This document shows positions 27,720-37,524 of a stretch of DNA of 64,000 nt, in pieces. Within the stretch, counting starts at the first letter, position 1, and each line of letters begins with the position of its first letter. This DNA is from Onishia taeanensis (GTDB lineage: Bacteria; Pseudomonadota; Gammaproteobacteria; Pseudomonadales; Halomonadaceae), in NCBI RefSeq assembly GCF_003268885.1, contig NZ_QLSX01000013.1, positions 1,522 to 65,521 of the forward strand, in the 5' to 3' direction. The notes under the pieces are model-generated. The model made no database searches, had not been told where the DNA came from, and saw nothing but the letters and a program-made list of their open reading frames with translations. The translations under genes and the position numbers were made by a program.

Positions 27720-28767
27720 AAGCGGTGCTCGTGGGATGACGTTGGGTCGAGCCGCGGGCTAACAGGCTGGGCTGATAATGGATGCGCCGTGGCGGCGCCG
27801 CCTCGCCACGCGACTCCAAGCGCTGCAGCAGGGTCTCCGCGGCGGCACGACCGATATCCTTGGTGGGCTGGGCCAGCGTGGTGATCCCGGGGGTCACCAG
27901 TTGGCACCAGTCGAGTTCGTCGATGCCCATCAGTCCGATTGTTCCTGGCATCACGCCCTGGGCCTGCAACGCCCGGGTGACGGCGAGCGTGACGTTGCCA
28001 TTGGCGCAGAGCAGCGCCTTGGGGCGCTGGGAGGGGGATGCCAGAAAGTCCGTGATGGCCTTCTCGAGTGATGAGGCGTCCTTGTCCAGCGATAGGCTTA
28101 TCGCCTGCCCCATCAGCCCGCGCCGCTCACGCTGCTGCTCAAAGCGCTCCAGGCGAATCTGGCGTGAACTTGCCTGTGAGGTGGGTTCGCTGAGGTAAAG
28201 CAGATCGCCATAGCCCTGCGACGAGAGGTGATCAAGCGCCATGTCGATGGTCCGGGCGTTATCGAGGCCAACTTCGTCGGCCTCGAGTTCACCCAGTGAG
28301 CGGTCCAGCAGGACCAGCGGCGTTCCCTGCTCGGCGAGCTGCTTGAGCTCGCGGCTGGGCTGACCGGCGGCATTGATCACCAGACCCTCTACCCGGTAGG
28401 CCGCGAGCAGGGCGAGGTGATCGCGCTCTTGAGCCGGGTCGTTGTCGGTGTTGCACACCACCAGTGAGAAGCCCCTCGCCCGGCAGGCCTGCTCGACGCC
28501 ATGCATCACCGCCACCGAGAAGGGATTGAGAATGTCCGCGACGAGCATGCCGATCAGGCGCGAATGGCCTCCCTTGAGGCCGCGAGCCATTTGATTGGGG
28601 CGATAATTCAAGCGCTTGGCGGCACTGGCGATGCGCGTTTGCATCGTTTCCGACAGGCGGTCGCGTTCTCCGCTGAAGTAGCGGGATACGCTGGTCTTGG
28701 AGACGCCGGCCTGATAAGCCACTTCGAGAATTGTGGAGCGGCGCGGAGAAGCCTTGGATGACGACAT
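27718..28767 (-). CDS. ptxS: PtxS-like LacI family repressor of the kgu genes
   Basis: A 349-residue LacI regulator. The helix-turn-helix is ILEVAYQAGVSKTSVSRYFS and the hinge RPNQMARGLKGG. RLIGMLVADILNPFSVAVMHG closely resembles PtxS of Pseudomonas from memory. It lies directly upstream of kguE on the same strand, the classical position. A palindrome just before its start codon suggests autoregulation. The effector in pseudomonads is 2-ketogluconate. The ribosome-binding site is weak (GGGTAAC). Confidence 0.8.
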   Translation of the reverse strand: MSSSKASPRRSTILEVAYQAGVSKTSVSRYFSGERDRLSETMQTRIASAAKRLNYRPNQMARGLKGGHSRLIGMLVADILNPFSVAVMHGVEQACRARGFSLVVCNTDNDPAQERDHLALLAAYRVEGLVINAAGQPSRELKQLAEQGTPLVLLDRSLGELEADEVGLDNARTIDMALDHLSSQGYGDLLYLSEPTSQASSRQIRLERFEQQRERRGLMGQAISLSLDKDASSLEKAITDFLASPSQRPKALLCANGNVTLAVTRALQAQGVMPGTIGLMGIDELDWCQLVTPGITTLAQPTKDIGRAAAETLLQRLESRGEAAPPRRIHYQPSLLARGSTQRHPTSTA

Positions 28768-28780
28768 GCTGTTACCCGAT

Positions 28781-28800
28781 CAATGGAACCGTTCCCATTG
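28781..28800. promoter_or_regulatory. Candidate operator upstream of the PtxS-like gene
   Basis: CAATGGAACCGTTCCCATTG has perfect 6-bp outer arms and a central CG, like LacI-family operators. It ends 14 bp before the start codon at 28767 and resembles the site at 27610-27627. Confidence 0.65.
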
Positions 28801-28907
28801 TAGTCTGTAACTCGTAACCGCTGCTGTCGAGATGAGGTAGACCATGGTCGAGGCATCCATGCCCCGCGATCATGGCCGTTTAGCGTTCGGGAGACTCACT
28901 CAGGCGA

Positions 28908-28962
28908 CGGGCTGAGAAAACGGGCTCAGAAGACGTGCTCAGAAGATGCGCTGCTAAGAAGA
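28908..28962. repeat. 13-bp tandem repeat, 3-4 units
   Basis: CGGGCTGAGAAAA, CGGGCTCAGAAGA and CGTGCTCAGAAGA are followed by a 16-bp variant. The array lies just past the asparaginase stop codon (28977). Confidence 0.8.
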
Positions 28963-28976
28963 CGCGGGCCGCTCTG

Positions 28977-30065
28977 TCAGCCAGGACTCATCTCGCCGCG
29001 CAGCGGGGTGGCCAGCGCCGCCCGCAGCCCACCGCCCTTGAGGCCATCGGCGATCAGCACCTGCAGCTTGGTCAGCGCCGCCTCGGGGGTAAGATCCGCA
29101 CCGGCAATCACGCCGGCGGCATTCAGCGCGCCGCCGCTGGCATAGGCGCCCTGAACGACCCGGCCCTGCTGGCACTGGCTGACGTTGAGAATCGCGATGC
29201 CTGCCCGGCTTGCCTGCGCCAGGCGGTCGATCAGCGCGCCGTCAAGACTCGGGGGATTGCCCACACCGTAGGTCTGTAGCACCAGCCCCTTGAGGGCCGG
29301 ATCGCCGAGCACGGCCTCCAGCATGGCCGCTGACAGGCCGGGATGTACTGGCAATATGGCCACCGCGCCGGGCTCAAAGTGACGCGGTGTTACATCCGGG
29401 GTGAACGCGGCGGCGGAATCGCCCTTGGTGCGGGAGTCCGCCTCGGGCTGGCCCGGCGCCAACGCTAGGCCGGGCGTGAAGGACAGGGCGATGCCTGCCT
29501 CGCCGAGCCAGGGAGCATCGGGGGAGTCGAAGGCATCGAAGCCCTGGCTTCGCACCTTGCGCGCCCGATTGCCGCGCAGCAGCCGGTCGTGAAAGGCGAT
29601 GCAGACCTCCGGTGGGGCGGCGGGGTCGGCGGCCATCAACAGTGCGGTGGTCAGGTTGTTGATGGCGTCGCTACGCGGCTCGCCGAGCGGGATCTGGGCG
29701 CCGGTGAGCACCACCGGCTTGTCGAGGGGCCCGAGCATGAACGACAGCGCCGAGGCGGTGTAGGCCAGGGTGTCGGTGCCGTGCAGCACGATGAAGCCCT
29801 GATAGTCGTGCCAGTGCTCGGCCAGTGCCGCGACGATACGGTTCCAGTCCGCCGGGGCCAGATCGGCGCTGTCGATCAGCGGCTCGAGCTCGATGAGGCG
29901 GTAGTCGGGCAGCGCGTCCGTGCCATGGTCGCCAAGGCGTGTGCCTGGGCTCCCGCGGAGATGATGCGCCAGGCGGTCGGGAAAGCCTGCGGCCGGCACA
30001 TAGCCCGTCGCCGAGGGCTGCATGCAGATGGTGCCGCCGGTGTGCAGGATCAGCAGTCGCGACAT
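28977..30065 (-). CDS. ansA: L-asparaginase, type I (cytoplasmic)
   Basis: A 362-residue asparaginase without signal peptide. The first catalytic Thr lies in ILHTGGTI, the second in VLHGTDTLAYTASAL, with GAQIPLGEPRSDA following, as in AnsA-type enzymes. It hydrolyses asparagine to aspartate and ammonia. The start codon lies 2 bp past the aspA stop, with CAGGAGG inside the end of aspA, so it is the second gene of an aspA-ansA operon that converts asparagine through aspartate to fumarate with release of two ammonia. Confidence 0.93.
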   Translation of the reverse strand: MSRLLILHTGGTICMQPSATGYVPAAGFPDRLAHHLRGSPGTRLGDHGTDALPDYRLIELEPLIDSADLAPADWNRIVAALAEHWHDYQGFIVLHGTDTLAYTASALSFMLGPLDKPVVLTGAQIPLGEPRSDAINNLTTALLMAADPAAPPEVCIAFHDRLLRGNRARKVRSQGFDAFDSPDAPWLGEAGIALSFTPGLALAPGQPEADSRTKGDSAAAFTPDVTPRHFEPGAVAILPVHPGLSAAMLEAVLGDPALKGLVLQTYGVGNPPSLDGALIDRLAQASRAGIAILNVSQCQQGRVVQGAYASGGALNAAGVIAGADLTPEAALTKLQVLIADGLKGGGLRAALATPLRGEMSPG

Positions 30066-30067
30066 GG

Positions 30068-31468
<1,401 letters not shown>

Positions 31469-31560
31469 GGTGTCGTTCACTCAGCAAGCGAAGAATCGAG
31501 GCTGTGTCTGAAGAGTCGACGAGCGCAGTACTTTTCAGGCATTGCCTAGGGGGAAAATGA

Positions 31561-31590
31561 CGCGGCCCCGCCCGACCGGGCGGGGCCGCG
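31561..31590 (-). terminator. Terminator of the AGCS symporter gene
   Basis: A perfect 13-bp stem (31561-31573 with 31578-31590) with loop GACC is followed on the minus strand by TCATTTTC. It lies 47 bp past the symporter stop codon. Confidence 0.88.
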
Positions 31591-31636
31591 TGCGCCTTGG
31601 CGTGCATCCGGCAGGCAGCGCCGGATGGAGCAGGGC

Positions 31637-33109
31637 TCAGTCCTTGGCGCTGGCCGGTGTGTTGCCGAGCACGTCATGCATGCGCGCGAGGTCTTCCGGC
31701 TCGATTTCCCAGGCCTTGGGGTCCAGGTTCATGTCGGGATGCTGCTTGGCATCGAAGATCGGCTGCTTGATGCCGCCGCGAATCTGGCCGTCGAAGTCCT
31801 TGAGGATGCGCAGGCCCGGCTTGAACAGCATGATCAGCGCGATCAGGTTAGCCACCGCCAGAAGGCCCATGGTCACGTCGGCGAAGCCGAACACGGTGCC
31901 CAGATCGGTGGTCGCGCCCCAGCAGACCAGCAGCACGATGGCGACGCGGAAGGCGTTGAACAGCGTCTGGTTATCGCGGCTGAAGAAGTTGAGGCTGTTC
32001 TCGCCCAGATAGTAGTTGTAGAGGATGGTGCTGAAGGCAAACAGCAGCAGCGCCAGGCTGACGAAGGTACGGCCCCATTCGCCGACGTGGTCGGCCATTG
32101 CGGCCTGGGTCAGGGCTATGCCCGCCACTTCATTGGTGGAGGCCGGATCGTAAACGCCGCTGAGCAGGATCATGAAGGCCGTGGCCGAGCAGATGATCAC
32201 GGTATCGATGAACACCGAGAAGGCCTGCACGATGCCCTGGTTGGCCGGGTGCGGCACATAGGCCACCGCCGCCACGTTCGGTGCGCTACCAAGCCCCGCC
32301 TCGTTGGAGAAAAGGCCGCGCTTCACGCCCATCATGATCGCCGCGCCGATGCCGCCACCGATCGCCGGTTCGAGGCCGAAGGCGCTCTTCACGATCAGCG
32401 TGACCACGTCCGGAATCTTGTCGATGTTGAGGCCCAGCACCAGCAGCGCGATGAGGATGTAGCCGCCGGCCATGAAGGGCACCAGTACCTCGGAAATACG
32501 CGCGATACGCTTGATGCCACCGAAGATGATCAGGCCGACCACCATCGCCAGCGCAAGGCCGCTATAGAGCACCGGCACGCCGAAGGCATCACCGAAGGAA
32601 GTGGCCACCGCATAGGACTGCAGGGCGGTGAAACCGAAGCCGAAGGTCACCAGCAGCAGCACGGAGTAGAGCCCAGCCAGCCAGGTCCAGCGGCTGCCCA
32701 GCCCCTTGACGATGTAATAGGCCGGCCCACCGCGATAGGTGCCGTCGCCACTGGCCTGCTTGTAGGTCTGTGCCAGGGTGCACTCGAGGAAGCTGGTCGC
32801 CATGCCCATCAGGCCGACCATCCACATCCAGAACACCGCACCCGGGCCGCCCAGGGTGATCGCCACGGCGACACCGGCGATGTTGCCGCCGCCGACGCGC
32901 CCGGCCACCGACAGCACCAGCGCCTGGAAGGAGCTCAGGTGGCCGTGCTTGTCGCGCTTGAAGGCCTGGCTGGCACCGAGAATCTGGAACATGCGACCGA
33001 AGTAGCGAAACTGCACGAAGCGCGAGGCTACCGTGAAGCCGACGCCGACCGTGATCAGCAGCACCAGCAGGACCTTGCCCCAGAGCAAGTCGTTGAGGAA
33101 ATCCAACAT
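31637..33109 (-). CDS. Amino acid:Na+ symporter, AGCS family
   Basis: A 490-residue carrier, starting at 33109 (MLDFLNDLLWGKV, GGAG upstream); the longer frame adds an unlikely hydrophilic head. About 11 membrane segments and the AGCS marks GRVGGGNIAGVAVAITLGGPGA and GLFSNEAGLGSAPNVAA are present. Such proteins import alanine, glycine or glutamine with Na+. The location before aspA-ansA suggests an amino-acid catabolic neighbourhood, but the substrate is not fixed by sequence. Confidence 0.93.
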   Translation of the reverse strand: MLDFLNDLLWGKVLLVLLITVGVGFTVASRFVQFRYFGRMFQILGASQAFKRDKHGHLSSFQALVLSVAGRVGGGNIAGVAVAITLGGPGAVFWMWMVGLMGMATSFLECTLAQTYKQASGDGTYRGGPAYYIVKGLGSRWTWLAGLYSVLLLVTFGFGFTALQSYAVATSFGDAFGVPVLYSGLALAMVVGLIIFGGIKRIARISEVLVPFMAGGYILIALLVLGLNIDKIPDVVTLIVKSAFGLEPAIGGGIGAAIMMGVKRGLFSNEAGLGSAPNVAAVAYVPHPANQGIVQAFSVFIDTVIICSATAFMILLSGVYDPASTNEVAGIALTQAAMADHVGEWGRTFVSLALLLFAFSTILYNYYLGENSLNFFSRDNQTLFNAFRVAIVLLVCWGATTDLGTVFGFADVTMGLLAVANLIALIMLFKPGLRILKDFDGQIRGGIKQPIFDAKQHPDMNLDPKAWEIEPEDLARMHDVLGNTPASAKD

Positions 33110-33504
33110 GAAGATGTCTCCGCTATTGTGTTGTTGTGAGCTGTTGTTGCGTGTTGTTCTTGCGAGTCGTCCACGCGATTTAACCAGCCCGCCCAGCACA
33201 ATGGGATTTGACGCTCTGTTGCGCCCTGGCGCAGTATCATGCGCACCAAGTGCGCCAGACTGCGCCATGTCGGGCAGCGACATGGCCGAGGACTCGAGCT
33301 CCTTCCCGGTGCATGCGCTGGCATGACGCCGCTATGCCGGCTGAGAAATGGCGAGAAGCGATAAGGCGCGCCATATCGGCCGCGCCGCGAAATGGACACG
33401 ATCCCCCGGCCACCACTGACGAGCCAACGTGCATCTTCGTTATACTGTGCGACATTTGCCCGGCATCAGTGCCGGGCGCATTTATTCAGAAGGCAGTGAT
33501 TGGC
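33110..33504. other. Promoter region between the symporter and hsdM
   Basis: This 395-bp gap between divergent genes holds TATACT at 33441-33446 as a possible -10 for hsdM without a clear -35. A perfect 8-bp hairpin, GCCCGGCA/TGCCGGGC with loop TCAG (33458-33477), lies in the hsdM leader about 28 bp before the start codon. No gene is supported. Confidence 0.5.
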
Positions 33505-35076
33505 ATGGCAAAAGCGCAGGCAAAAAAGGGAGCCGCCAAAGGCTTCGAGGAGTCCCTGTGGGACAGCGCCAACAAGCTGCGCGGTAGCGTGGAGTCGGCG
33601 GAATACAAGCACGTGGTGCTGAGCCTGATCTTTTTGAAGTTCATCAGCGATAAGTTCGTGCAGCAGCAGAAGAAAGTCGTGCAGGAGTTTGGCGCGGAAT
33701 ACGTCGACATGGTGGATTTCTACGCCAAGGATAACGTCTTCTATCTGCCGGAAGAGGCGCGCTGGAGCCACATTCAAAAACACGCCAAGCAGGATAATCT
33801 GGCCCTGGTGATCGACACCGCCATGAGCACGGTGGAGAAGAACAACGTCCAACTGGCCGGTGCCCTGCCGGATAACTACTTCTCGCGGCTGGATCTCAGC
33901 GCTGGCAAGCTCGGCTCGTTGATCGACACCATCAACGACATCGACACGGTGACCGAAGAACAGGGCCAGAGCGAAGAAGATATCGTTGGCCGGGTTTACG
34001 AGTACTTCCTGGGCAAGTTTGCGGCCAATGAGGGCCAGCGCGGCGGGGAATTCTATACCCCCAAAAGCGTGGTGACGCTGCTCGTCGAAATGCTCGAACC
34101 CTATCAGGGCAAGATTTATGACCCCTGCTGCGGGTCAGGCGGCATGTTCGTGCAGTCGCTCAAGTTTATCGAGGCCCACGAAGGCAGCCGCCGGGAAGTC
34201 TCGGTCTACGGGCAGGAGTACGCCAACACCACCCGCAAGCTGGCCAAGATGAACCTGGCGATTCGCGGTATATCCGGCAACCTGGGCGAAAGCGCGGCAG
34301 ACAGCTTTTTCCGCGACCAGCACCCGGACTTGAAGGCCGATTTCATCATGGCCAACCCGCCTTTCAACCAGAGCCAGTGGCGGGCGGCGGCCGAGCTGAC
34401 CGACGACCCGCGCTGGGCCGACTATGACGTGCCGCCCACCGGTAACGCCAACTACGCCTGGATTCTGCATATGCTCTCGAAGCTGAGCCACCAGGGTGCG
34501 GCGGGCTTCGTGATGGCTAACGGCTCGATGAGCTCTTCCACCAGCGGCGAGGGTAAAATCCGCCAGCAACTGATCGACGATGACCTGGTCGAGTGCATGA
34601 TCGCACTGCCGGGCCAGCTCTTCTTTACCACCCAGATTCCGGTCTGCCTGTGGTTTCTCACCAGCAGCAAGAAGGCCAACGCCGCGAAAGGCTACCGCGA
34701 TCGAGAAGATGAAACCCTCTTCATCGACGCCCGCCAGATGGGCAGCATGATCAGCCGTAAGCAGAAAGACCTGACCGACGACGATATCGCCACCATCGCC
34801 CGCACCTTCCACGCCTGGCGCGGCCAGCCGGAAGCCGGTGCTTATGAAGATATCGCCGGTTTCTGCAAAAGCGCGAGCTTTGATGAAATCAAAAGCCATG
34901 ATTTCGTGCTCACGCCTGGGCGCTACGTGGGTGCCGCTGAGATCGAAGACGATGGCATTCCGTTCGAGACCAAAATGACTGAACTGACGGCCAAGCTTGG
35001 TGAGCAGTTGTCTGAATCGGCAACGCTGGAAAAGCAGATTAGAAAGAATCTGGCGGGGCTGGGTTATGAGCTTTAA
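33505..35076 (+). CDS. hsdM: Type I restriction-modification methyltransferase subunit HsdM
   Basis: The 523-residue protein starts at 33505 (MAKAQAKKG, AAGGCAG upstream). The N-terminal helical part with SLWDSANKLRGSVESAEYK is followed by the SAM-binding motif YDPCCGSGGMF (Asp near 206) and the catalytic NPPF (Asn at 284), which marks N6-adenine methylation. TYTPKSVV-like GGEFYTPKSVVTLLVEM precedes motif I as usual. The 3' end overlaps hsdS by 11 bp. Codon use and GC are lower than in the flanking genes, consistent with horizontal acquisition of the hsd operon. Confidence 0.97.
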   Translation: MAKAQAKKGAAKGFEESLWDSANKLRGSVESAEYKHVVLSLIFLKFISDKFVQQQKKVVQEFGAEYVDMVDFYAKDNVFYLPEEARWSHIQKHAKQDNLALVIDTAMSTVEKNNVQLAGALPDNYFSRLDLSAGKLGSLIDTINDIDTVTEEQGQSEEDIVGRVYEYFLGKFAANEGQRGGEFYTPKSVVTLLVEMLEPYQGKIYDPCCGSGGMFVQSLKFIEAHEGSRREVSVYGQEYANTTRKLAKMNLAIRGISGNLGESAADSFFRDQHPDLKADFIMANPPFNQSQWRAAAELTDDPRWADYDVPPTGNANYAWILHMLSKLSHQGAAGFVMANGSMSSSTSGEGKIRQQLIDDDLVECMIALPGQLFFTTQIPVCLWFLTSSKKANAAKGYRDREDETLFIDARQMGSMISRKQKDLTDDDIATIARTFHAWRGQPEAGAYEDIAGFCKSASFDEIKSHDFVLTPGRYVGAAEIEDDGIPFETKMTELTAKLGEQLSESATLEKQIRKNLAGLGYEL

Positions 35077-36493
35077 CGAGATTTTTCCTAATTATCCAAA
35101 AGGCTGGCGCTCCTTAACACTCGGTGAGTTGGCAAAGGAAAGCGGCGGGAGTATTCAGACAGGCCCTTTTGGGAGTCAACTGCATGCCTCAGATTATGTA
35201 GAGTGCGGTATACCTTCCATTATGCCTAAGAATATTAGCGTTGATGGTGTTTTGAAGGATGAAATAGCTCAAATAAAGCCAGAGGATGCTGAGCGGCTTG
35301 CAAAATATAAAGTTCGCTTGGGAGATGTTGTCTACAGCAGACGCGGCGATGTGGAAAAATGCTGTTTGATCACAGAAAAAGAAGATGGGTGGCTGTGTGG
35401 GACAGGATGCCTCCGTGTTCGAATTTCTGCAGAGAATCTATTGCAACAATATATTCATGCATACTTATGTCATCCGGCGGTAAGGGATTGGGTTGTAAGA
35501 CACGCTATTGGCGCAACAATGCCAAATCTGAATACTTCGATTCTTTCTGCTCTTCCAGTTTTGATTCCCTCCACAAAAGAAATGCAGCGTATTGTAGAGA
35601 TATGGTCTACTGTATCTAAAAAAATAACCCTCAACACCCAAATCAACCAAACCCTCGAGCAGATGGCCCAGGCTCTGTTTAAAAGCTGGTTCGTCGATTT
35701 CGATCCGGTGATCGATAACACGCTGGAAGCGGGCAACCCCATTCCCGAGCCGCTGGCCGAGCGCGCCACCCGTCGGCAGGCGATGTGGGCGGCGGGTAGT
35801 GAAAAGACTCCCGCACGCCTTCCCGCCGAGACACGGCAACTTTTTCCAGATAGGTTCGAGGAAGATAAGAAGCTGGGGTGGGTGCCGGTGGGTTGGGGCG
35901 GAAGCCAAATGGGGAGTGAATTTCATGTTGTTATGGGGCAGGCACCACCTGGATCTTCCTATAATTCAGAAGGATGTGGTCTGCCCTTTTTTCAAGGGCG
36001 CGGCGAATTCGGGTTTAGATATCCAAACAAAAGGCTGTACTGCAGCGAGCCTAAGAGATTGGCTGAGCCAGGATCAACCTTGATTAGCGTTAGAGCACCT
36101 GTAGGTGATGTCAATATGGCAATAGAAAAGTGTTGTATCGGTAGGGGGTTGGCGGCGCTGTTACATAAAAGTAACTGTGCGGGATATACATATTATCTTA
36201 TTGGTAGATTGTATCCTGAGTTCAAGGTTTTTGATTCTGAAGGCACGGTGTTTGGCAGTATTAATCAAAAAAATTTAAAGAGCATGCCATGTATTGCTCC
36301 ATCGAAAGAGCTGGTGAGGTGTTTCGAAGAATCTGTTTCACCCTTAGATAACGAGATTTTGAATCTTTCGCAAAATAATATTTCGTTGGCTCAACTCCGC
36401 GACATCCTGCTCCCCAAACTCCTCTCCGGCGAGCTCCAACTGCCGGAGGCCGAAGCCGCCGTCGAAACCGCCCTGGAGGCTGAACCCGCATGA
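35066..36493 (+). CDS. hsdS: Type I restriction-modification specificity subunit HsdS
   Basis: A 475-residue protein whose ATG lies in the end of hsdM (translational coupling). It has two target recognition domains (about residues 10-190 and 270-440), each followed by a conserved helix: LNTQINQTLEQMAQALFKSWFV and the C-terminal LRDILLPKLLSGEL. The recognition domains are encoded by strikingly AT-rich DNA (hand counts of about 35% GC at 35221-35280 and 32% at 36181-36240), whereas the conserved stretch around 35700-35800 and the last 90 bp are GC-rich. That mosaic is the mark of recognition-domain exchange. Confidence 0.96.
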   Translation: MSFNEIFPNYPKGWRSLTLGELAKESGGSIQTGPFGSQLHASDYVECGIPSIMPKNISVDGVLKDEIAQIKPEDAERLAKYKVRLGDVVYSRRGDVEKCCLITEKEDGWLCGTGCLRVRISAENLLQQYIHAYLCHPAVRDWVVRHAIGATMPNLNTSILSALPVLIPSTKEMQRIVEIWSTVSKKITLNTQINQTLEQMAQALFKSWFVDFDPVIDNTLEAGNPIPEPLAERATRRQAMWAAGSEKTPARLPAETRQLFPDRFEEDKKLGWVPVGWGGSQMGSEFHVVMGQAPPGSSYNSEGCGLPFFQGRGEFGFRYPNKRLYCSEPKRLAEPGSTLISVRAPVGDVNMAIEKCCIGRGLAALLHKSNCAGYTYYLIGRLYPEFKVFDSEGTVFGSINQKNLKSMPCIAPSKELVRCFEESVSPLDNEILNLSQNNISLAQLRDILLPKLLSGELQLPEAEAAVETALEAEPA

Positions 36494-37428
36494 GCCAGCC
36501 CACCCGCGTTCAGATGATCATCGAGACTCTTCGGGCCCACCCCGAGGAAAAGTTCACGGCGCGGGAGCTGGCGTTGAAATTTCTCGTGCGCTATCCAGAG
36601 GCGATGGCGCAGAAGCAGCAGAACCCGAATTATGCCACCGAAGAGAAGCTAGTCGCCCAGGTGGCGGCGGAAATCGGTGGTGAGCGTACCGTCAAGGCTA
36701 AGCAAACGTGTCCTAATGTCGCGACCCGCGATAAGCCGCGTCCGCGCCTCTACTACTGGGAACCCAATCCGGTAGCGGTTGAAGCGCTGGCTGAGACGCC
36801 GGCGCCGGAACCTGTAACCGTCGCCGCGCCATCGCCAGCCCTTGAAGAAACGCTTAGCGAGCAGGCGCTTTATCCGCTGCTGATCGAGTTCTTAAATGAA
36901 GAGCTTGGTTTGCAGTGCCAGCGTATCAACGAGAAGACCTCCAAGAACAGCAAGGGCAAAAACGGTAATCAGTGGCTGCACCCGGATATCGTTGCTCTAC
37001 AGCCAATCGATAAAGGGTGGCACCAAGCCGTGCGTGACTGTGTGCGCCACGGCAGCGACAGCGCGATACGGCTGTGGTCATTCGAGGTCAAGAAGGCGCT
37101 CTTGCCCGGTAACGTGCGCCAATGTTTCTTTCAGGCCGTCTCCAACTCTAGCTGGGCGCACTTTGGTTACCTAGTGGCAACGGAACTGGGGGATGTCGAA
37201 GAGGAACTTCAGATGCTCTGCGCGCTGCACGGTATCGGCGTGCTGCTGCTCAATACGGATTCCCTGTTCGATAGCCAAGTGCTGATCCCAGCGCGGGAAA
37301 AGCTCGCCGTTGATTGGCAGTCGGTCAATCGCATCGTCGAGGAAAACCGCGATTTTTATCACTTCATCGAACAGGTGGGAATCTATCAGCAGACCGGCAA
37401 GCTGACGAAGAGCGTGTGGAATAAATAA
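36490..37428 (+). CDS. HTH plus PD-(D/E)XK-like accessory protein in the hsd operon
   Basis: A 312-residue protein whose start overlaps the hsdS stop by 4 bp (ATGA). Residues 1-65 look like a winged helix (TRVQMIIETLRAHPEEKFTARELALKFL trimmed to its core FTARELALKF). A Pro/Ala-rich linker (95-118) follows. Residues 125-260 carry an arrangement like a PD-(D/E)XK nuclease: HPDIVAL (Asp166), WSFEVKKAL (Glu199, Lys201) and CFFQAVSNSSWA (Gln215). I recall uncharacterised HTH proteins of this kind (COG2958-type) near type I loci, but know no function. It could be a second nuclease, a regulator or a modulator of restriction; the catalytic reading is inference. Confidence 0.75.
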   Translation: MSQPTRVQMIIETLRAHPEEKFTARELALKFLVRYPEAMAQKQQNPNYATEEKLVAQVAAEIGGERTVKAKQTCPNVATRDKPRPRLYYWEPNPVAVEALAETPAPEPVTVAAPSPALEETLSEQALYPLLIEFLNEELGLQCQRINEKTSKNSKGKNGNQWLHPDIVALQPIDKGWHQAVRDCVRHGSDSAIRLWSFEVKKALLPGNVRQCFFQAVSNSSWAHFGYLVATELGDVEEELQMLCALHGIGVLLLNTDSLFDSQVLIPAREKLAVDWQSVNRIVEENRDFYHFIEQVGIYQQTGKLTKSVWNK

Positions 37429-37524
37429 CCACTCAAGTCCGCTATCACGAAAGGTTTCAAGGCGGGCGACTATCCGCCGACCCTGTTAAGGTTAAATTAA
37501 ATTATAAAACTACGGCGTCACTGC
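37429..37524 (+). promoter_or_regulatory. AT-rich gap upstream of hsdR, possible promoter
   Basis: GTTAAGGTTAAATTAAATTATAAAAC (about 37486-37510) is unusually AT-rich here; TATAAA at 37503 could be a -10 element. hsdR also lacks a good ribosome-binding site. Separate, weaker expression of hsdR would suit the need to methylate before cutting. Confidence 0.4.

Noticed and set aside
31625-33139. A 504-codon plus-strand frame opposite the AGCS gene
   Set aside because: Antisense shadow, rich in His/Gln/Asp, without motifs.
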